DNA of 64,000 nt from Alphaproteobacteria bacterium (GTDB lineage: Bacteria; Myxococcota_A; UBA796; UBA2385), in the NCBI GenBank assembly GCA_020632755.1, contig JACKEY010000004.1, positions 62,001 to 126,000 on the forward strand, in the 5' to 3' direction. The position numbers were made by a program, and so were the translations under genes. Position 1 is the first letter of the stretch. Each line of letters opens with the position of its first letter. The notes under the pieces were generated by a model. The model was given only the letters and a program-made list of their open reading frames with translations. It made no database searches and had not been told where the DNA came from. Of the stretch, positions 7,739 to 16,267 are shown in pieces.

Positions 7739-9573
7739 TCGCTCTCTCGGCGCGCCTTGAAGTAGCCCAGCGCGCTGCGGGCCATGGTGCCCGCCAGGAA
7801 CAGGGGGGTGACGCGGTCGGGCGGTTGTAGGGTGCCGTCCTTCCACTGCCGCAGGGTCTCGCCGCGGCGCAGCTTGCCGGAGCTGGTCCGCGGCAGGGTG
7901 CCGGGGCTGAGCAGCACGACCAGCGCCGGATCCAGCCCGGTGCGGCCCTGGATGGCGCGGCGGCAGTCCTCGGCCAGCTCCTCGCGGGGCTCGCGGTACT
8001 CGACGAACACGACCAGCCGCTCGCCCGCGACATCGTCGACGTCGCCGACCGCCACGGCGCAGCCGGCCCGCACGCCGTCGACCTCGTCGACCGCGCCTTC
8101 GATGTCGCCGGGGGCGTGGTTCGCGCCGTTGACGATGATCACGTCCTTGGCGCGGCCGTGCACGTACAGGTCGCCGCGGTGGATGAAGCCCAGGTCGCCG
8201 GTGTCCAGCCAGCCGTCGACCAGCGGCTGCTCGTCGCGGTCCAGGTAGCCGGCCATCAGGCTGGGACCGCTGACCCAGATGTGGCCCACGCGCCCGGTCG
8301 GCAGCACGATGTCGTCGTCGTCGCGGACCTCGATGCCGTAGCCGCGCAGCGGGCGGCCCACGCTGGCCAGCTCGACGTGGCGCGGATCGGGTCCGTCCCC
8401 CGTCGGGGCGCCGACGCCGACCACGGCGGTGGCTTCGCGCGCCCGGCCGCGGGCCAGCTCGGCCCGGGAGAAGCGCCGCGCCCGGAAGGGCTGCCAGGGG
8501 TCGCTGAACGACACGGCCAGGGCGGCTTCCGACAGGCCGTAGACCGGGGTCAGCGCTTCTGGGCGCAGGCCGTAGGGGGCGAAGCGGTCCTGGAAACGGC
8601 GCAGCACGGCGGGGGTGACCGGCTCGGCGCCGTTGAGCGCGAAGCGCCAGCTGGACAGGTCGACCCCCTCGATGTCGGCGTCTTCGATGCGCTCGACGCA
8701 CAGCGCATAGGCGAAGTTCGGCGCCGGCGACACGGTGCCCCGGTAGCGGCTGATCGCCCGCAGCCACAGGGCCGGCTTCGCCAGGAAGGCCTCGGGCGGC
8801 AGCAGGGTCAGCGGCCCGGGGCGGCGCAGGGCGACGAAGATGCAGCCGATGAGCCCCATGTCGTGGTACAGCGGCAGCCAGCTGACGCCGGCCGGGCTGT
8901 AGGGGGTGCCGTCCGGATCGCGGGCGTCGAGCGGCATGAAGTCGACGATGGCGTCGACGTTGGCCAGCACCTGCAGGTTGGTCAGGGACACGGGCTTGGG
9001 CCGCACCGTGGTGCCGCTGCTGAACTGCACCAGCGCCAGGTCGTCGGGGTTGCGCGGCACCGGGCTGTCCGCCGGGCCCCGCCCCAGCTCTTCGGCCGCC
9101 AGCACGCCCAGCCGCGGCCGGGCTTCGGCCAGCACGCGGCCCAGCACCCGGCGGATCCGGGCGTCGCTGATGATGCCGACCGCACCGCAGGCGCCGAGCA
9201 TCGCGGCGGTGCGCGCGACGTACTCCTCCATCCGGCCCAGGCGCACCGGCGGGTACATCGGCGCGGGCACGCCGCCCGCCGCCAGGATCCCAAGGAAGCA
9301 GTCCACGAAGGCCGGACCGGTCGGCAGCACGATGGCCACGCGCTCGCCGGGCAACACCCCGGCCGCCCGCAGGTCGTGTCCCACCCGCAGGGCCCGCTCG
9401 TGCAGCTCGGCCCAGCTCAGGAAGGTCTCGCTCTCCTTGCGGTCCAGGAAGCGCAGCCCGTCGGAGCGCGTGCCCATGCGGGCCGCCCGCTTCAGGCTGC
9501 CGATGACCGTCGCCGGCAGGGCCGGGTTCGGCAGGGCGGCCTGGGGCGGGATGGTGGCGGGCCCGATGCGCAT
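7735..9573 (-). CDS. Fatty acyl-AMP ligase (FAAL-type adenylate-forming enzyme)
   Basis: 612 aa from ATG 9573, whose A is the last base of the ACP stop codon; a GTG one codon earlier is possible. Adenylation motifs appear in order: FSSGTTVRPKPVSLTN (A3/P-loop type), SWLPLYHDMGLIG (FAAL-typical), FALNGAEPV, PVYGLSEA, WLDTGDLGF, GRAKDVIIVNGANHAP, and the C-terminal LPRTSSGKLRR with the catalytic Lys. YHDMGL and NGANHAPGDIE resemble FAALs more than CoA ligases. These enzymes activate a fatty acid as acyl-AMP and pass it to an ACP. The neighbouring ACP and type III PKS imply starter-unit loading. The stop overlaps the next gene's GTG. Confidence 0.88.
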   Translation of the reverse strand: MRIGPATIPPQAALPNPALPATVIGSLKRAARMGTRSDGLRFLDRKESETFLSWAELHERALRVGHDLRAAGVLPGERVAIVLPTGPAFVDCFLGILAAGGVPAPMYPPVRLGRMEEYVARTAAMLGACGAVGIISDARIRRVLGRVLAEARPRLGVLAAEELGRGPADSPVPRNPDDLALVQFSSGTTVRPKPVSLTNLQVLANVDAIVDFMPLDARDPDGTPYSPAGVSWLPLYHDMGLIGCIFVALRRPGPLTLLPPEAFLAKPALWLRAISRYRGTVSPAPNFAYALCVERIEDADIEGVDLSSWRFALNGAEPVTPAVLRRFQDRFAPYGLRPEALTPVYGLSEAALAVSFSDPWQPFRARRFSRAELARGRAREATAVVGVGAPTGDGPDPRHVELASVGRPLRGYGIEVRDDDDIVLPTGRVGHIWVSGPSLMAGYLDRDEQPLVDGWLDTGDLGFIHRGDLYVHGRAKDVIIVNGANHAPGDIEGAVDEVDGVRAGCAVAVGDVDDVAGERLVVFVEYREPREELAEDCRRAIQGRTGLDPALVVLLSPGTLPRTSSGKLRRGETLRQWKDGTLQPPDRVTPLFLAGTMARSALGYFKARRESE

Positions 9574-9842
9574 CACAGCGCCCCGTCCCGCGCGGCCAGC
9601 CGGGCCTGGACCAGGGCGACCACGTCGTCGATCGTGCGCACGTCGTCTTCGTCTTCGGGCTCGAAGCAGATCTCGAAGTGGTCCTCGATGCCCACGATGA
9701 GCGTGAGCCGTTCGACGCTGTCGAGGTGCTCGCCCAGATCGCCGTCGGGCAGGGGCCCGTCGCGGCGCAGCTCCTGGCGGGCGATGCGCTCGATGTCGGC
9801 GCGGATGCGCGCGACCTCGGGGGAGGGGGAGGGGCGGCTCAC
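9573..9842 (-). CDS. Acyl carrier protein
   Basis: 89 aa starting at GTG 9842, whose GTGA overlaps the stop of the methyltransferase gene. It is a small acidic four-helix protein with the phosphopantetheine motif LDSVERL, in which Ser42 is the predicted attachment site. Helix II follows as LTLIVGIEDHFEICFEPEDEDD. It lies between the methyltransferase and the fatty acyl-AMP ligase, so it is inferred to accept the acyl group from the ligase and deliver it to the type III PKS. No phosphopantetheinyl transferase gene is visible in the window. Confidence 0.88.
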   Translation of the reverse strand: MSRPSPSPEVARIRADIERIARQELRRDGPLPDGDLGEHLDSVERLTLIVGIEDHFEICFEPEDEDDVRTIDDVVALVQARLAARDGAL

Positions 9843-10450
9843 GAGGGTCCGGGGGAGGAGGCGGTAGCGGGGGAGGAGGTACCGCCCGGGGAGGTAGCAG
9901 CTGTCGCAGCCGCTGTCCGGGCAGCAGATGCCAGCGCCGCTTCTTCGGTGCGGATGCGCACGAACAGCAGGCCGGCGTTGAGCACGGTGAACAGCAGCGC
10001 CGTCAGCCAGGCGCCGTGCACCAGCGGCAGGGCCAGGCCCTCGGTCACGACCACGACGTAGTTGGGGTGCCGCAGGTAGCGGTAGGGCCCGGCATCGCGG
10101 ATCGGCGCCAGGCCCGGCACCACGATGACGCGTGTGTTCCAGCGCTCGCCCAGGCTGGTGATGCACCACCAGCGCAGCCCCTGGCAGGCCACGGCCAGCA
10201 CCAGCGCCGGCAGGCCCAGCCACGGCAGGAAGGGCCGGTCCAGCAGCCACACCTCGGCCACGCAGCCCAGCAGCAGGGCCGTGTGCAGCACCACCATGAA
10301 CGGGTAGTGCCCGCGGCCGTGCTCCACCCCGCCGCGGGCGAAGGCCCAGGCCGCGTGCCTCAGGCTGACCCGCACCTCGACCAGCCGCTCGACCGCGGTG
10401 AAAGCGACGAGCCCCGTGAACAGCAGGGCCGAGACCGGCAGCCCCTCCAT
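9839..10450 (-). CDS. Isoprenylcysteine carboxyl methyltransferase (ICMT)-family membrane methyltransferase
   Basis: 203 aa with about four to five hydrophobic segments and the ICMT/PEMT signature GPYRYLRHPNYVVVV near residue 130, plus the helix ending RIRTEEAAL. The last ~30 residues are a low-complexity Ala/Ser/Thr/Gly/Pro tail encoded by a GGGGGAGGAGG-type purine-rich tract. In several type III PKS clusters an ICMT-like enzyme (SrsB of S. griseus) methylates the phenolic hydroxyl using SAM; that role is inferred here. The ATG follows the PKS stop by three bases. Confidence 0.82.
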   Translation of the reverse strand: MEGLPVSALLFTGLVAFTAVERLVEVRVSLRHAAWAFARGGVEHGRGHYPFMVVLHTALLLGCVAEVWLLDRPFLPWLGLPALVLAVACQGLRWWCITSLGERWNTRVIVVPGLAPIRDAGPYRYLRHPNYVVVVTEGLALPLVHGAWLTALLFTVLNAGLLFVRIRTEEAALASAARTAAATAATSPGGTSSPATASSPGPS

Positions 10451-10453
10451 CCG

Positions 10454-11563
10454 TCACCACTCCAGCAGCACGAGCTCCGAGCAGAAGCCCGGGCCCATGG
10501 CGATCATCAGGGCGAGCGTGCCGGGCGGCGGCCGGTGGTCGGCCATGGTGTCGCGCAGCACGAAGAGCACGCTGGCGCTGGACAGGTTGCCCACCGCGGC
10601 CAGGCTGTCCCAGGTGACGGCCAGGTCGTCGCGGCTGCAGGACAGGGCCTGCTCGAAGGCCTTGAGCACCTTGGGGCCGCCGGGGTGGCAGACGAAGGCG
10701 CCGATGTCGTCGCGGGTCAGGCCCTGGGCCCCCAGGAAGGCCGCCACGTCGTCGCCCAGGTAGCGCTCGACGACGTCGGGGACCTCGGCCGACAGCACGA
10801 TGCGGAAGCCCGCGTCGCCGATGTCCCAGCCCATGACCCGCTCGGTGTCCGGGTAGAACCGGCTCTGCCAGGCCCGGGTCCGCGGCCCGTCCACCGCCGT
10901 GGCGCCGACCAGCGGCAGCGTGACGTCGTCCCCGGGCGCGGGCGTCGACGCCAGCGGGTGGTGATCGCCGACCGCGACCACGGCCGCGCCGCCGTCGCCG
11001 AACAGGCCGCTGGCGATCAGGTTGGGCACCGTCAGGTCCCGGCGCTGCAGGGTCAGCGAGCACAGCTCGACGCTGAGCAGCACGGCCACCTTGCCGGGCC
11101 AGGCCTGCAGCCAGTCGGCGATGCGCGACACGCCGGCGGTGCCGGCCACGCAGCCCAGCCCGAAGATGGGCACCCGCACCACGTCGGGGCGCAGGCCCAG
11201 CCGGTTGACCAGCCGGGCGTCCAGGCTGGGCGTCGCGATGCCGGTGACGCTGACGGTGAAGATGGCGTCGACATCCCGCGGCTCCAGCCCGGCGGCAGCC
11301 AGGGCCCGACGCACCGCGGCTTCGCCCACGTCCAGGCCGACGCGGATCCAGGCGTCGTTGCAGTCGCCGAAGCCGCCGAGCTGGGGGTAGGCCTCGAGGG
11401 GCAAGGCCAGGTGGCGGCCCCCGACCTGCACCGCCTGGTGGAACTGCCGCACCCGGCGCGTGTTGTGGTGCTGCTGGGACCAGTAGGCCGTGATCGCGTC
11501 GATCAGCTCGTCCTGGCCGTAGTGGTGCGGGGGCAGGGCGGTTCCGACGGAGACGATGCGCAT
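10454..11563 (-). CDS. Type III polyketide synthase (chalcone/alkylresorcinol/alkylpyrone synthase family)
   Basis: 369 aa homodimer-type condensing enzyme. The catalytic triad is complete: Cys138 in FGLGCVAGTAG, His293 in VCHPGGPKVL and Asn326 in AVGNLSSASVLF. The C-terminal GPGFCSELVLLEW matches the family GFGPG loop region. The family extends a starter acyl unit with malonyl-CoA to tri- or tetraketides that cyclise to pyrones or resorcinols. With a FAAL and an ACP in the same operon, a long-chain acyl-ACP starter is likely. It is the first gene of the five-gene cluster, and a strong hairpin at 11610-11635 separates it from the upstream operon. Confidence 0.93.
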   Translation of the reverse strand: MRIVSVGTALPPHHYGQDELIDAITAYWSQQHHNTRRVRQFHQAVQVGGRHLALPLEAYPQLGGFGDCNDAWIRVGLDVGEAAVRRALAAAGLEPRDVDAIFTVSVTGIATPSLDARLVNRLGLRPDVVRVPIFGLGCVAGTAGVSRIADWLQAWPGKVAVLLSVELCSLTLQRRDLTVPNLIASGLFGDGGAAVVAVGDHHPLASTPAPGDDVTLPLVGATAVDGPRTRAWQSRFYPDTERVMGWDIGDAGFRIVLSAEVPDVVERYLGDDVAAFLGAQGLTRDDIGAFVCHPGGPKVLKAFEQALSCSRDDLAVTWDSLAAVGNLSSASVLFVLRDTMADHRPPPGTLALMIAMGPGFCSELVLLEW

Positions 11564-11609
11564 GGGCGCGAGGTAGCCCGCCCCGGGGGGCCGGTCGAGG
11601 AACCCGCCT

Positions 11610-11635
11610 GCCGCGGAATGTCGCCCTTCCGCGGC
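11610..11635 (-). terminator. Hairpin after the crotonase-lipoprotein operon
   Basis: A perfect 9-bp stem (GCCGCGGAA at 11610-11618 with TTCCGCGGC at 11627-11635) encloses an 8-base loop, 16 bases beyond the stop of the lipoprotein gene and 47 bases before the PKS start. It has no U-tract, so it is a probable rather than a canonical intrinsic terminator. Confidence 0.5.
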
Positions 11636-11650
11636 CCCGGCGCCGCGGTC

Positions 11651-12721
11651 CTACCGCCGCCCGACCGCGGCGACGATCGCCGCGCTCTCGGCGTCGGCCG
11701 CGGCGCCGTCCACGGCCGCCTGCACCGCGGCCCAGGTCTCGGGGTCGCCCCGCGCGACCAGGGCCGCCGCCTTGACCGCCGTCCAGCGCACCCGCGGCCG
11801 TGGGTCGGCCACATAGGGCAGGAACAGCCCGACGCCGCTGTCCTCGCGCCAGTACAGCGCCTCGAGGGCGGCGATGACGGCGTCTTCGTCGCGGTCCTCG
11901 CCCACCAGCCGCAGGCCGCCGCCGTAGAGCGGCAGGTGCGGCAGGCCGGCGTCGTGGGGCAGCAGCACGGGCAGGTGCCAGCGCCCGCGGGCCGCGACCC
12001 CTTCGCCGGCCCCGTCGAGCCCGCGCGGCAGCGCCTCTCCGACCAGCACCTCGCGGCCGGCGGCCACCTCGACCAGCCGCGCGACCGGGTCGCCCGACAG
12101 GTCCGGCAGCAGCCGCGCCGCCTCGGTCATCAGCCCGGTGCGCAGGGCGGCGCCCACCTCGCCCGACAGCTGCGCGGGCGCGGGATCGGTGCGCCCGCTG
12201 CCCAGGTAGACGTGCAGCCCCCAGGCCGCCAGGAAGGCCTGCCGGCCCTCGCCGACCAGCCCGCCGTCCTCGTGCGCCGACAGCCCGGCCTCGACCACGG
12301 ACAGCAGCTCGCTGCCCTCGGCCTGCAGCGCGGCCACGTCGCTGGTCGGACCGGTGCCTTCGGGCAGCCGCATGCGCCAGGCCGCGTGGGTCACGCAGTT
12401 GCGGGCGAACCAGCCGGCCTGGCCGCAGTGGCGGGCGGCGGCTGCGATGTTCCCGGCGACGCCGAGCTCCTCGCCGACGCGGAAGTGGCACTCGTCGCGC
12501 CAGGCGCCGTCCGGCACGGCGTCGCACTGGGCTTCGGCGTCGGGGACACGGTCGGCGGTCGCGAAGCGGGCGGCGGCCTGGACGCGGCAGGTCGTGACCA
12601 GCTGGGGGTAGGGCAGGGTCGCGCAGTGGGCGGCCAGCGCGTCGGGATCGGCTGGCCAGGGGGCCAGGGGGTCCACGTCCGGCTCCGCACCGCCGCAGGC
12701 CAGCAGCAGGAACAGGATCAC
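11651..12721 (-). CDS. Lipoprotein with possible HEAT-like helical repeats, unknown function
   Basis: 356 aa from GTG 12721, overlapping the preceding stop as GTGA. The extremely short signal MILFLLLAC-GG has its lipobox Cys at residue 9 and no basic residue before it. The mature protein is Ala/Leu-rich with several short helices, paired cysteines (AHCATL, TTCRV, EAQCDAV, DECHF, RHCGQ, RNCV), and a C-terminal segment (YVADPRPRVRWTAVKAAALVARGDPETWAAV) that looks like a HEAT-type repeat. No enzyme motif is visible. It is the third gene of a coupled operon with the crotonase and a small lipoprotein. Confidence 0.65.
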   Translation of the reverse strand: MILFLLLACGGAEPDVDPLAPWPADPDALAAHCATLPYPQLVTTCRVQAAARFATADRVPDAEAQCDAVPDGAWRDECHFRVGEELGVAGNIAAAARHCGQAGWFARNCVTHAAWRMRLPEGTGPTSDVAALQAEGSELLSVVEAGLSAHEDGGLVGEGRQAFLAAWGLHVYLGSGRTDPAPAQLSGEVGAALRTGLMTEAARLLPDLSGDPVARLVEVAAGREVLVGEALPRGLDGAGEGVAARGRWHLPVLLPHDAGLPHLPLYGGGLRLVGEDRDEDAVIAALEALYWREDSGVGLFLPYVADPRPRVRWTAVKAAALVARGDPETWAAVQAAVDGAAADAESAAIVAAVGRR

Positions 12722-13107
12722 GGGGCGCCCGGCGGCGGCGGCGGGGCCCCGTCCGGCTGGCGGGGCTTCGGCGTCGTGCCCAGGTGCGGCCGGCCGAGCA
12801 CCTGGTTGCACTTCTCGGCGGCCGTCGCGGTGGCCACCTGGCGGCAGAGCTGCCCGGCCCGCGCCGGCTCGGCGACGGCCAGCCGCAGCAGCAGCAGGTC
12901 GCGGCTGCCGGGATCCAGGGTGGCCAGCGCCTGCTCCAGGGCGGCCGGGTCGTCGAGCAGCGCCTGGCCGAACCGCAGCCGGCAGTCCTCGCGCGCGGTG
13001 CCGGACAGGCGCCCGCAGTCGTCGAAGGCCGTCGGCTCGGGCGAGCAGCCCGCCAGCAGCCCCAGCAGCAGCCCCGGCAGCAGCGAGAGCGACAGGTGGC
13101 GGATCAC
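12718..13107 (-). CDS. Small Cys-containing lipoprotein, unknown function
   Basis: 129 aa from GTG 13107, overlapping the crotonase stop as GTGA. Signal peptide MIRHLSLSLLPGLLLGLLAGC-SPE has a clear lipobox. The mature part is short and helical with Cys at FDDCGRL, EDCRLRF, LCRQV and KCNQV, and ends in a Pro-rich tail (APPPPPGAP). It shares the Cys-pair style of the following larger lipoprotein, so the two may be distant paralogues working together. Function unknown. Confidence 0.65.
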   Translation of the reverse strand: MIRHLSLSLLPGLLLGLLAGCSPEPTAFDDCGRLSGTAREDCRLRFGQALLDDPAALEQALATLDPGSRDLLLLRLAVAEPARAGQLCRQVATATAAEKCNQVLGRPHLGTTPKPRQPDGAPPPPPGAP

Positions 13108-13946
13108 CCGCGCTCCGGCCAGGCCACCGGCTCGCCGGACAGGATGGCCTTGAAGCCAGCCCGCCCGACGGCGGCGTCGCCGTGGTCGACGCAGCGCTCG
13201 TAGGCCCGGGCTTCGCCCTCGACCCGGTCCGCGGCGGGCACGCCGACGCTGTCCAGCACGCCCTGCTTGAAGGCGGCGACCGCGGTCGGGGACCGGAGCG
13301 CGACCCGCGCGGCCAGGGCCAGCGCCCGTTCCCGACCGACGTCGTTGCTGTCGCAGGTCTCCTGGACCAGCCCGATGCGCAGGGCCTCGCGGCTGTCGAT
13401 CTGCTCGCCCGTCATGCCGAGCCGCAGCGCCTGGGGCAGGCCGATCAGCGACCACAGCTCGCTGGTGCCGCCGGCCCCCGGGATGATGCCGAGCCCGGTC
13501 TCGGGCAGGCCGAACCGCGCCCCGGGCCCGGCGATCCGGTAGTCGGCGGTCAGCAGGAACTCGGTGCCCCAGCCCAGCGCCACGCCGTCGACGACGACCA
13601 CGTGGAAGACGGGCACGCGGCGCAGCCGACCCAGCACGGCGCGCTGGCGGCGGACGTGGGCCTTGACCCGGGCGTCGTCCCAGCCGACGCGCTCGGTGAC
13701 GTCGGCCCCGGCGATGAACAGGGCCGTGCCCTTGCTGCTGTGGCGGCGGCTCCAGGTCAGCAGGGCCCGGTGCGGCCCGGTCTCGAGGGCGGCGGCCAGC
13801 GCCTCCCACTCGTCCAGCAGCGGGCTGCCCATCTCGTTGGCCCGGCCGTGGTCCAGCTCGACCTCGACGATGCTGCCGGCCGGCAGCGCGCCCTCGGGGG
13901 AGAGACGGACGTTGAGGTGCGTGAAGGCGGCGGGATCGACCGACAT
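13104..13946 (-). CDS. Enoyl-CoA hydratase/isomerase (crotonase) family protein
   Basis: 280 aa from ATG 13946 (MSVDPAAFTHL). The oxyanion-hole segment is TALFIAGADVTE, and the second glycine-rich segment is GWGTEFLLTADYRIAGPGARFGLPETGLGI-IPGAGGT, with the Glu of LPE in the position of catalytic Glu144 of classical enoyl-CoA hydratase. The second classical Glu (Glu164 in AMEMVLTG) aligns with Arg in ALRLGMTG, so simple hydratase chemistry is less likely and the acyl-CoA substrate is unknown. It is the first gene of a GTGA-coupled operon with two lipoproteins, an unusual partnership for a cytoplasmic enzyme. Confidence 0.8.
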   Translation of the reverse strand: MSVDPAAFTHLNVRLSPEGALPAGSIVEVELDHGRANEMGSPLLDEWEALAAALETGPHRALLTWSRRHSSKGTALFIAGADVTERVGWDDARVKAHVRRQRAVLGRLRRVPVFHVVVVDGVALGWGTEFLLTADYRIAGPGARFGLPETGLGIIPGAGGTSELWSLIGLPQALRLGMTGEQIDSREALRIGLVQETCDSNDVGRERALALAARVALRSPTAVAAFKQGVLDSVGVPAADRVEGEARAYERCVDHGDAAVGRAGFKAILSGEPVAWPERG

Positions 13947-14040
13947 GCGGGCTCCGGGAGGGCGACCCTTCGGCGGGGGAGGGGCGAGGAAGGGTGCGGA
14001 GGAGGAGGGAGCATCGGTAACCCCCGCGATAGGGGGTCGC

Positions 14041-14490
14041 GTGCCCCCGCTCCGACCCCCGTCCGCCCTTCCACGGGCCCTGCCGCTGGCCCTGCCGCTC
14101 GCCCTGCTGCTCGGTGGCTGCACCGGCCTCGCTGGCAACTGGCGAGGCGACCTCAACTGCATCAGCGGCAGCGAGCGCATGGAAGGCGCCGCCCTGCTGG
14201 TGCTCGAAGACGACGGCGGCGGCGAGTTCCAGGGCGAGCTGCGGGTCGAGGGCGAGGTGGCCGGCACCGCGGGCGAAGGCGAGCTCGTGCTGTCCTGGCA
14301 GGTCGAGCTCGAGAAGGAACGGCCGACGGGCCGCCAGACCGTGATCGAGACCATCACCGACTGCCTGGTCTACGCCGACGGGCGCCTGCTGCGCGAGACC
14401 TGCCCGGACCTGGATCAGACCTGGACCTGGGACGGCGAGGACGAGCTGACCATGTCCTCGGACAGCTGCTCCCTGCCGCTGTCGCGCTGA
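14041..14490 (+). CDS. Small lipoprotein, predicted beta-rich, unknown function
   Basis: 149 aa from GTG 14041. The start is preceded by a Pro/Arg-containing n-region, and the signal peptide ends LALLLGGC-TGL. The mature protein has alternating charged and hydrophobic strands (ALLVLEDDGGGEFQGELRVEGEVAGTAGEGELVL) and three further Cys (LNCISG, TDCLVY, ETCPD, DSCSL). It resembles small beta-barrel (lipocalin-like) envelope lipoproteins. No family is recognised. It is divergent from the crotonase and upstream of glpD. Confidence 0.65.
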   Translation: MPPLRPPSALPRALPLALPLALLLGGCTGLAGNWRGDLNCISGSERMEGAALLVLEDDGGGEFQGELRVEGEVAGTAGEGELVLSWQVELEKERPTGRQTVIETITDCLVYADGRLLRETCPDLDQTWTWDGEDELTMSSDSCSLPLSR

Positions 14491-14551
14491 GCCGCCGCGC
14501 CGCGCGGTCGCCTCCTCCCGGATACGACGCCCTCCCTCCCCCGGAGCCCGC

Positions 14552-16267
14552 ATGCCTCGCCGTGAGACCCAGCTCGACGCCCTGCGCAAGGGCGGCGACG
14601 ACCCCTTCGACCTGCTCGTCATCGGCGGCGGCATCACCGGCGCGGGAGCCGCCCGCGACGCCGCCCGGCGCGGCCTGCGGGTCGCCCTGGTCGAGATGCA
14701 GGACCTGGCCTACGGCACCAGCAGCCGCAGCAGCAAGCTGGTCCACGGCGGCCTGCGCTACCTGGAACAGTACGAGTTCTCGCTGGTCTTCGAGGCCGTC
14801 ACCGAGCGCCGCACCCTGATGGAGATCGCGCCGCACCTGGTGAACCCGCTGGGCTTCGTCTTCCCGGTGTTCAAGGGCGGCCGCCGCGGCGTGTTCACCA
14901 TCAACGTCGGCATGTGGCTGTACGACGGCCTGTCGCTGTTCCGCAGCCCCAAGGTGCACCGCAACCTGTCGCGCAAGGAAGTGGCCGAAGAGCTGCCCCT
15001 GCTGCGCACCGCCGACCTCAAGGGCGCGCCGCTCTACTACGACTGCGCCACCGACGACGCCCGGCTCACCCTCGAGTCGGCGCTCGACGGCGTCGGCCAG
15101 GGCGCGGTGGTCGCGACCTACGCCAAGGTCGTCGGCTTCCTGCGCGGGGACGGCGGCCGCGTCGTCGGCGCCCGCGTCCGCGACGAGCTGTCCGGCGACG
15201 AGTTCAGCGTCCGGGCCCACGCCGTCATCAACGCCACCGGCCCCTGGTCCGACCGCACCCGGCTGATGGGCGAGTCCGGCGGCGAGCTGCGGCTGCGTCC
15301 CACCAAGGGCATCCACATCGTGGTCGACGCCGCCAAGGTCCCGGTCAAGCACGCCGTGGTCGCCTTCCACCCCAAGGACGGCCGCGTGCTGTTCGCCATC
15401 CCCTGGGGCGACCGCACCTACATCGGCACGACCGACACCGACTTCCGCGACGACCCCGGCAAGGTGCACGCCACCGGCGCCGACGTCGCGTACCTGATCG
15501 CCGCCAGCAACGACTACTTCCCGGCCGCGGCCCTGACCCCGGCCGACGTCATCAGCACCTGGGCCGGCGTGCGGCCGCTCATCTCCGAAGAAGGCGCCGG
15601 CAACGAGTCCAACGTCAGCCGCGAGCACGACATCCGCGTCGACGCCGACGGGCTCATCACCATCGCCGGTGGCAAGCTCACGACCTACCGGCGCATGGCG
15701 GCCGAGGTCGTCGACAAGGCCGTCGGCATGCTGATGATGACCGGGCACGGCCGCGACGACCTGCGCCAGGCCCGCACCGAGAAGGAACCCCTGCCGGGAG
15801 CGGTCGGCTGGCCCGACGACGACGATCACGACGCCGTCGGCAAGCGGGTGCTCAAGGCCGGCAAGGGCCGCGTGGAACCCGACAGCGCGCGCCTGCTGGC
15901 CGACACCTACGGGATGCGCGGCGTCGACGTGGCGACCCTGGCCGCCGGCGACCAGGCGCTGGCCGCCCGGCTGGTCGAGGGCCGGCCCGAGCTGATGGCC
16001 CAGGTCGACTGGGGCGTCGAGCACGAGCTGGCCGGCACCCTGCGCGACATGATGATCCGCCGGACCCAGCTGTTCTTCCGCGACGTGGACCAGGGCCTGG
16101 GCGCCGCCGAGGCGGTGGCCGCTCGCATGGCCCGCCTGCTGGGCTGGGACGAGGACCGCACCACGCGCGAGGTGCTGGCCTACGAAGAAGAGGTCGCCCT
16201 GTCCCGCCGCTGGCGCGAAGACGTCGACGACGTCGAGGTCGATCTGTCGCTCGGGGCGAAGGGGTGA
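14552..16267 (+). CDS. glpD: Aerobic glycerol-3-phosphate dehydrogenase (FAD)
   Basis: 571 aa, the usual length for GlpD. It oxidises sn-glycerol 3-phosphate to dihydroxyacetone phosphate and feeds electrons to quinones at the membrane. The FAD motif is LLVIGGGITGAGAARDAARRG, followed by the family segments TSSRSSKLVHGGLRYLEQ, INATGPWSDR, GIHIVVD, IGTTDTDF, WAGVRPLI and GGKLTTYRRMAAEVVD. The C-terminal cap domain (HELAGTLRDMMIRRTQLFF) is present. An SD-like GGAG precedes the ATG. The next gene starts with a GTG overlapping its stop, so the two are translationally coupled. No glycerol kinase or facilitator is visible nearby. Confidence 0.95.
   Translation: MPRRETQLDALRKGGDDPFDLLVIGGGITGAGAARDAARRGLRVALVEMQDLAYGTSSRSSKLVHGGLRYLEQYEFSLVFEAVTERRTLMEIAPHLVNPLGFVFPVFKGGRRGVFTINVGMWLYDGLSLFRSPKVHRNLSRKEVAEELPLLRTADLKGAPLYYDCATDDARLTLESALDGVGQGAVVATYAKVVGFLRGDGGRVVGARVRDELSGDEFSVRAHAVINATGPWSDRTRLMGESGGELRLRPTKGIHIVVDAAKVPVKHAVVAFHPKDGRVLFAIPWGDRTYIGTTDTDFRDDPGKVHATGADVAYLIAASNDYFPAAALTPADVISTWAGVRPLISEEGAGNESNVSREHDIRVDADGLITIAGGKLTTYRRMAAEVVDKAVGMLMMTGHGRDDLRQARTEKEPLPGAVGWPDDDDHDAVGKRVLKAGKGRVEPDSARLLADTYGMRGVDVATLAAGDQALAARLVEGRPELMAQVDWGVEHELAGTLRDMMIRRTQLFFRDVDQGLGAAEAVAARMARLLGWDEDRTTREVLAYEEEVALSRRWREDVDDVEVDLSLGAKG

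Noticed and set aside
10016..13153. Long plus-strand frame opposite the PKS cluster
   Set aside because: It runs antisense through the PKS, lipoprotein and methyltransferase genes, and its translation is His/Gln/Gly-rich with no domain.
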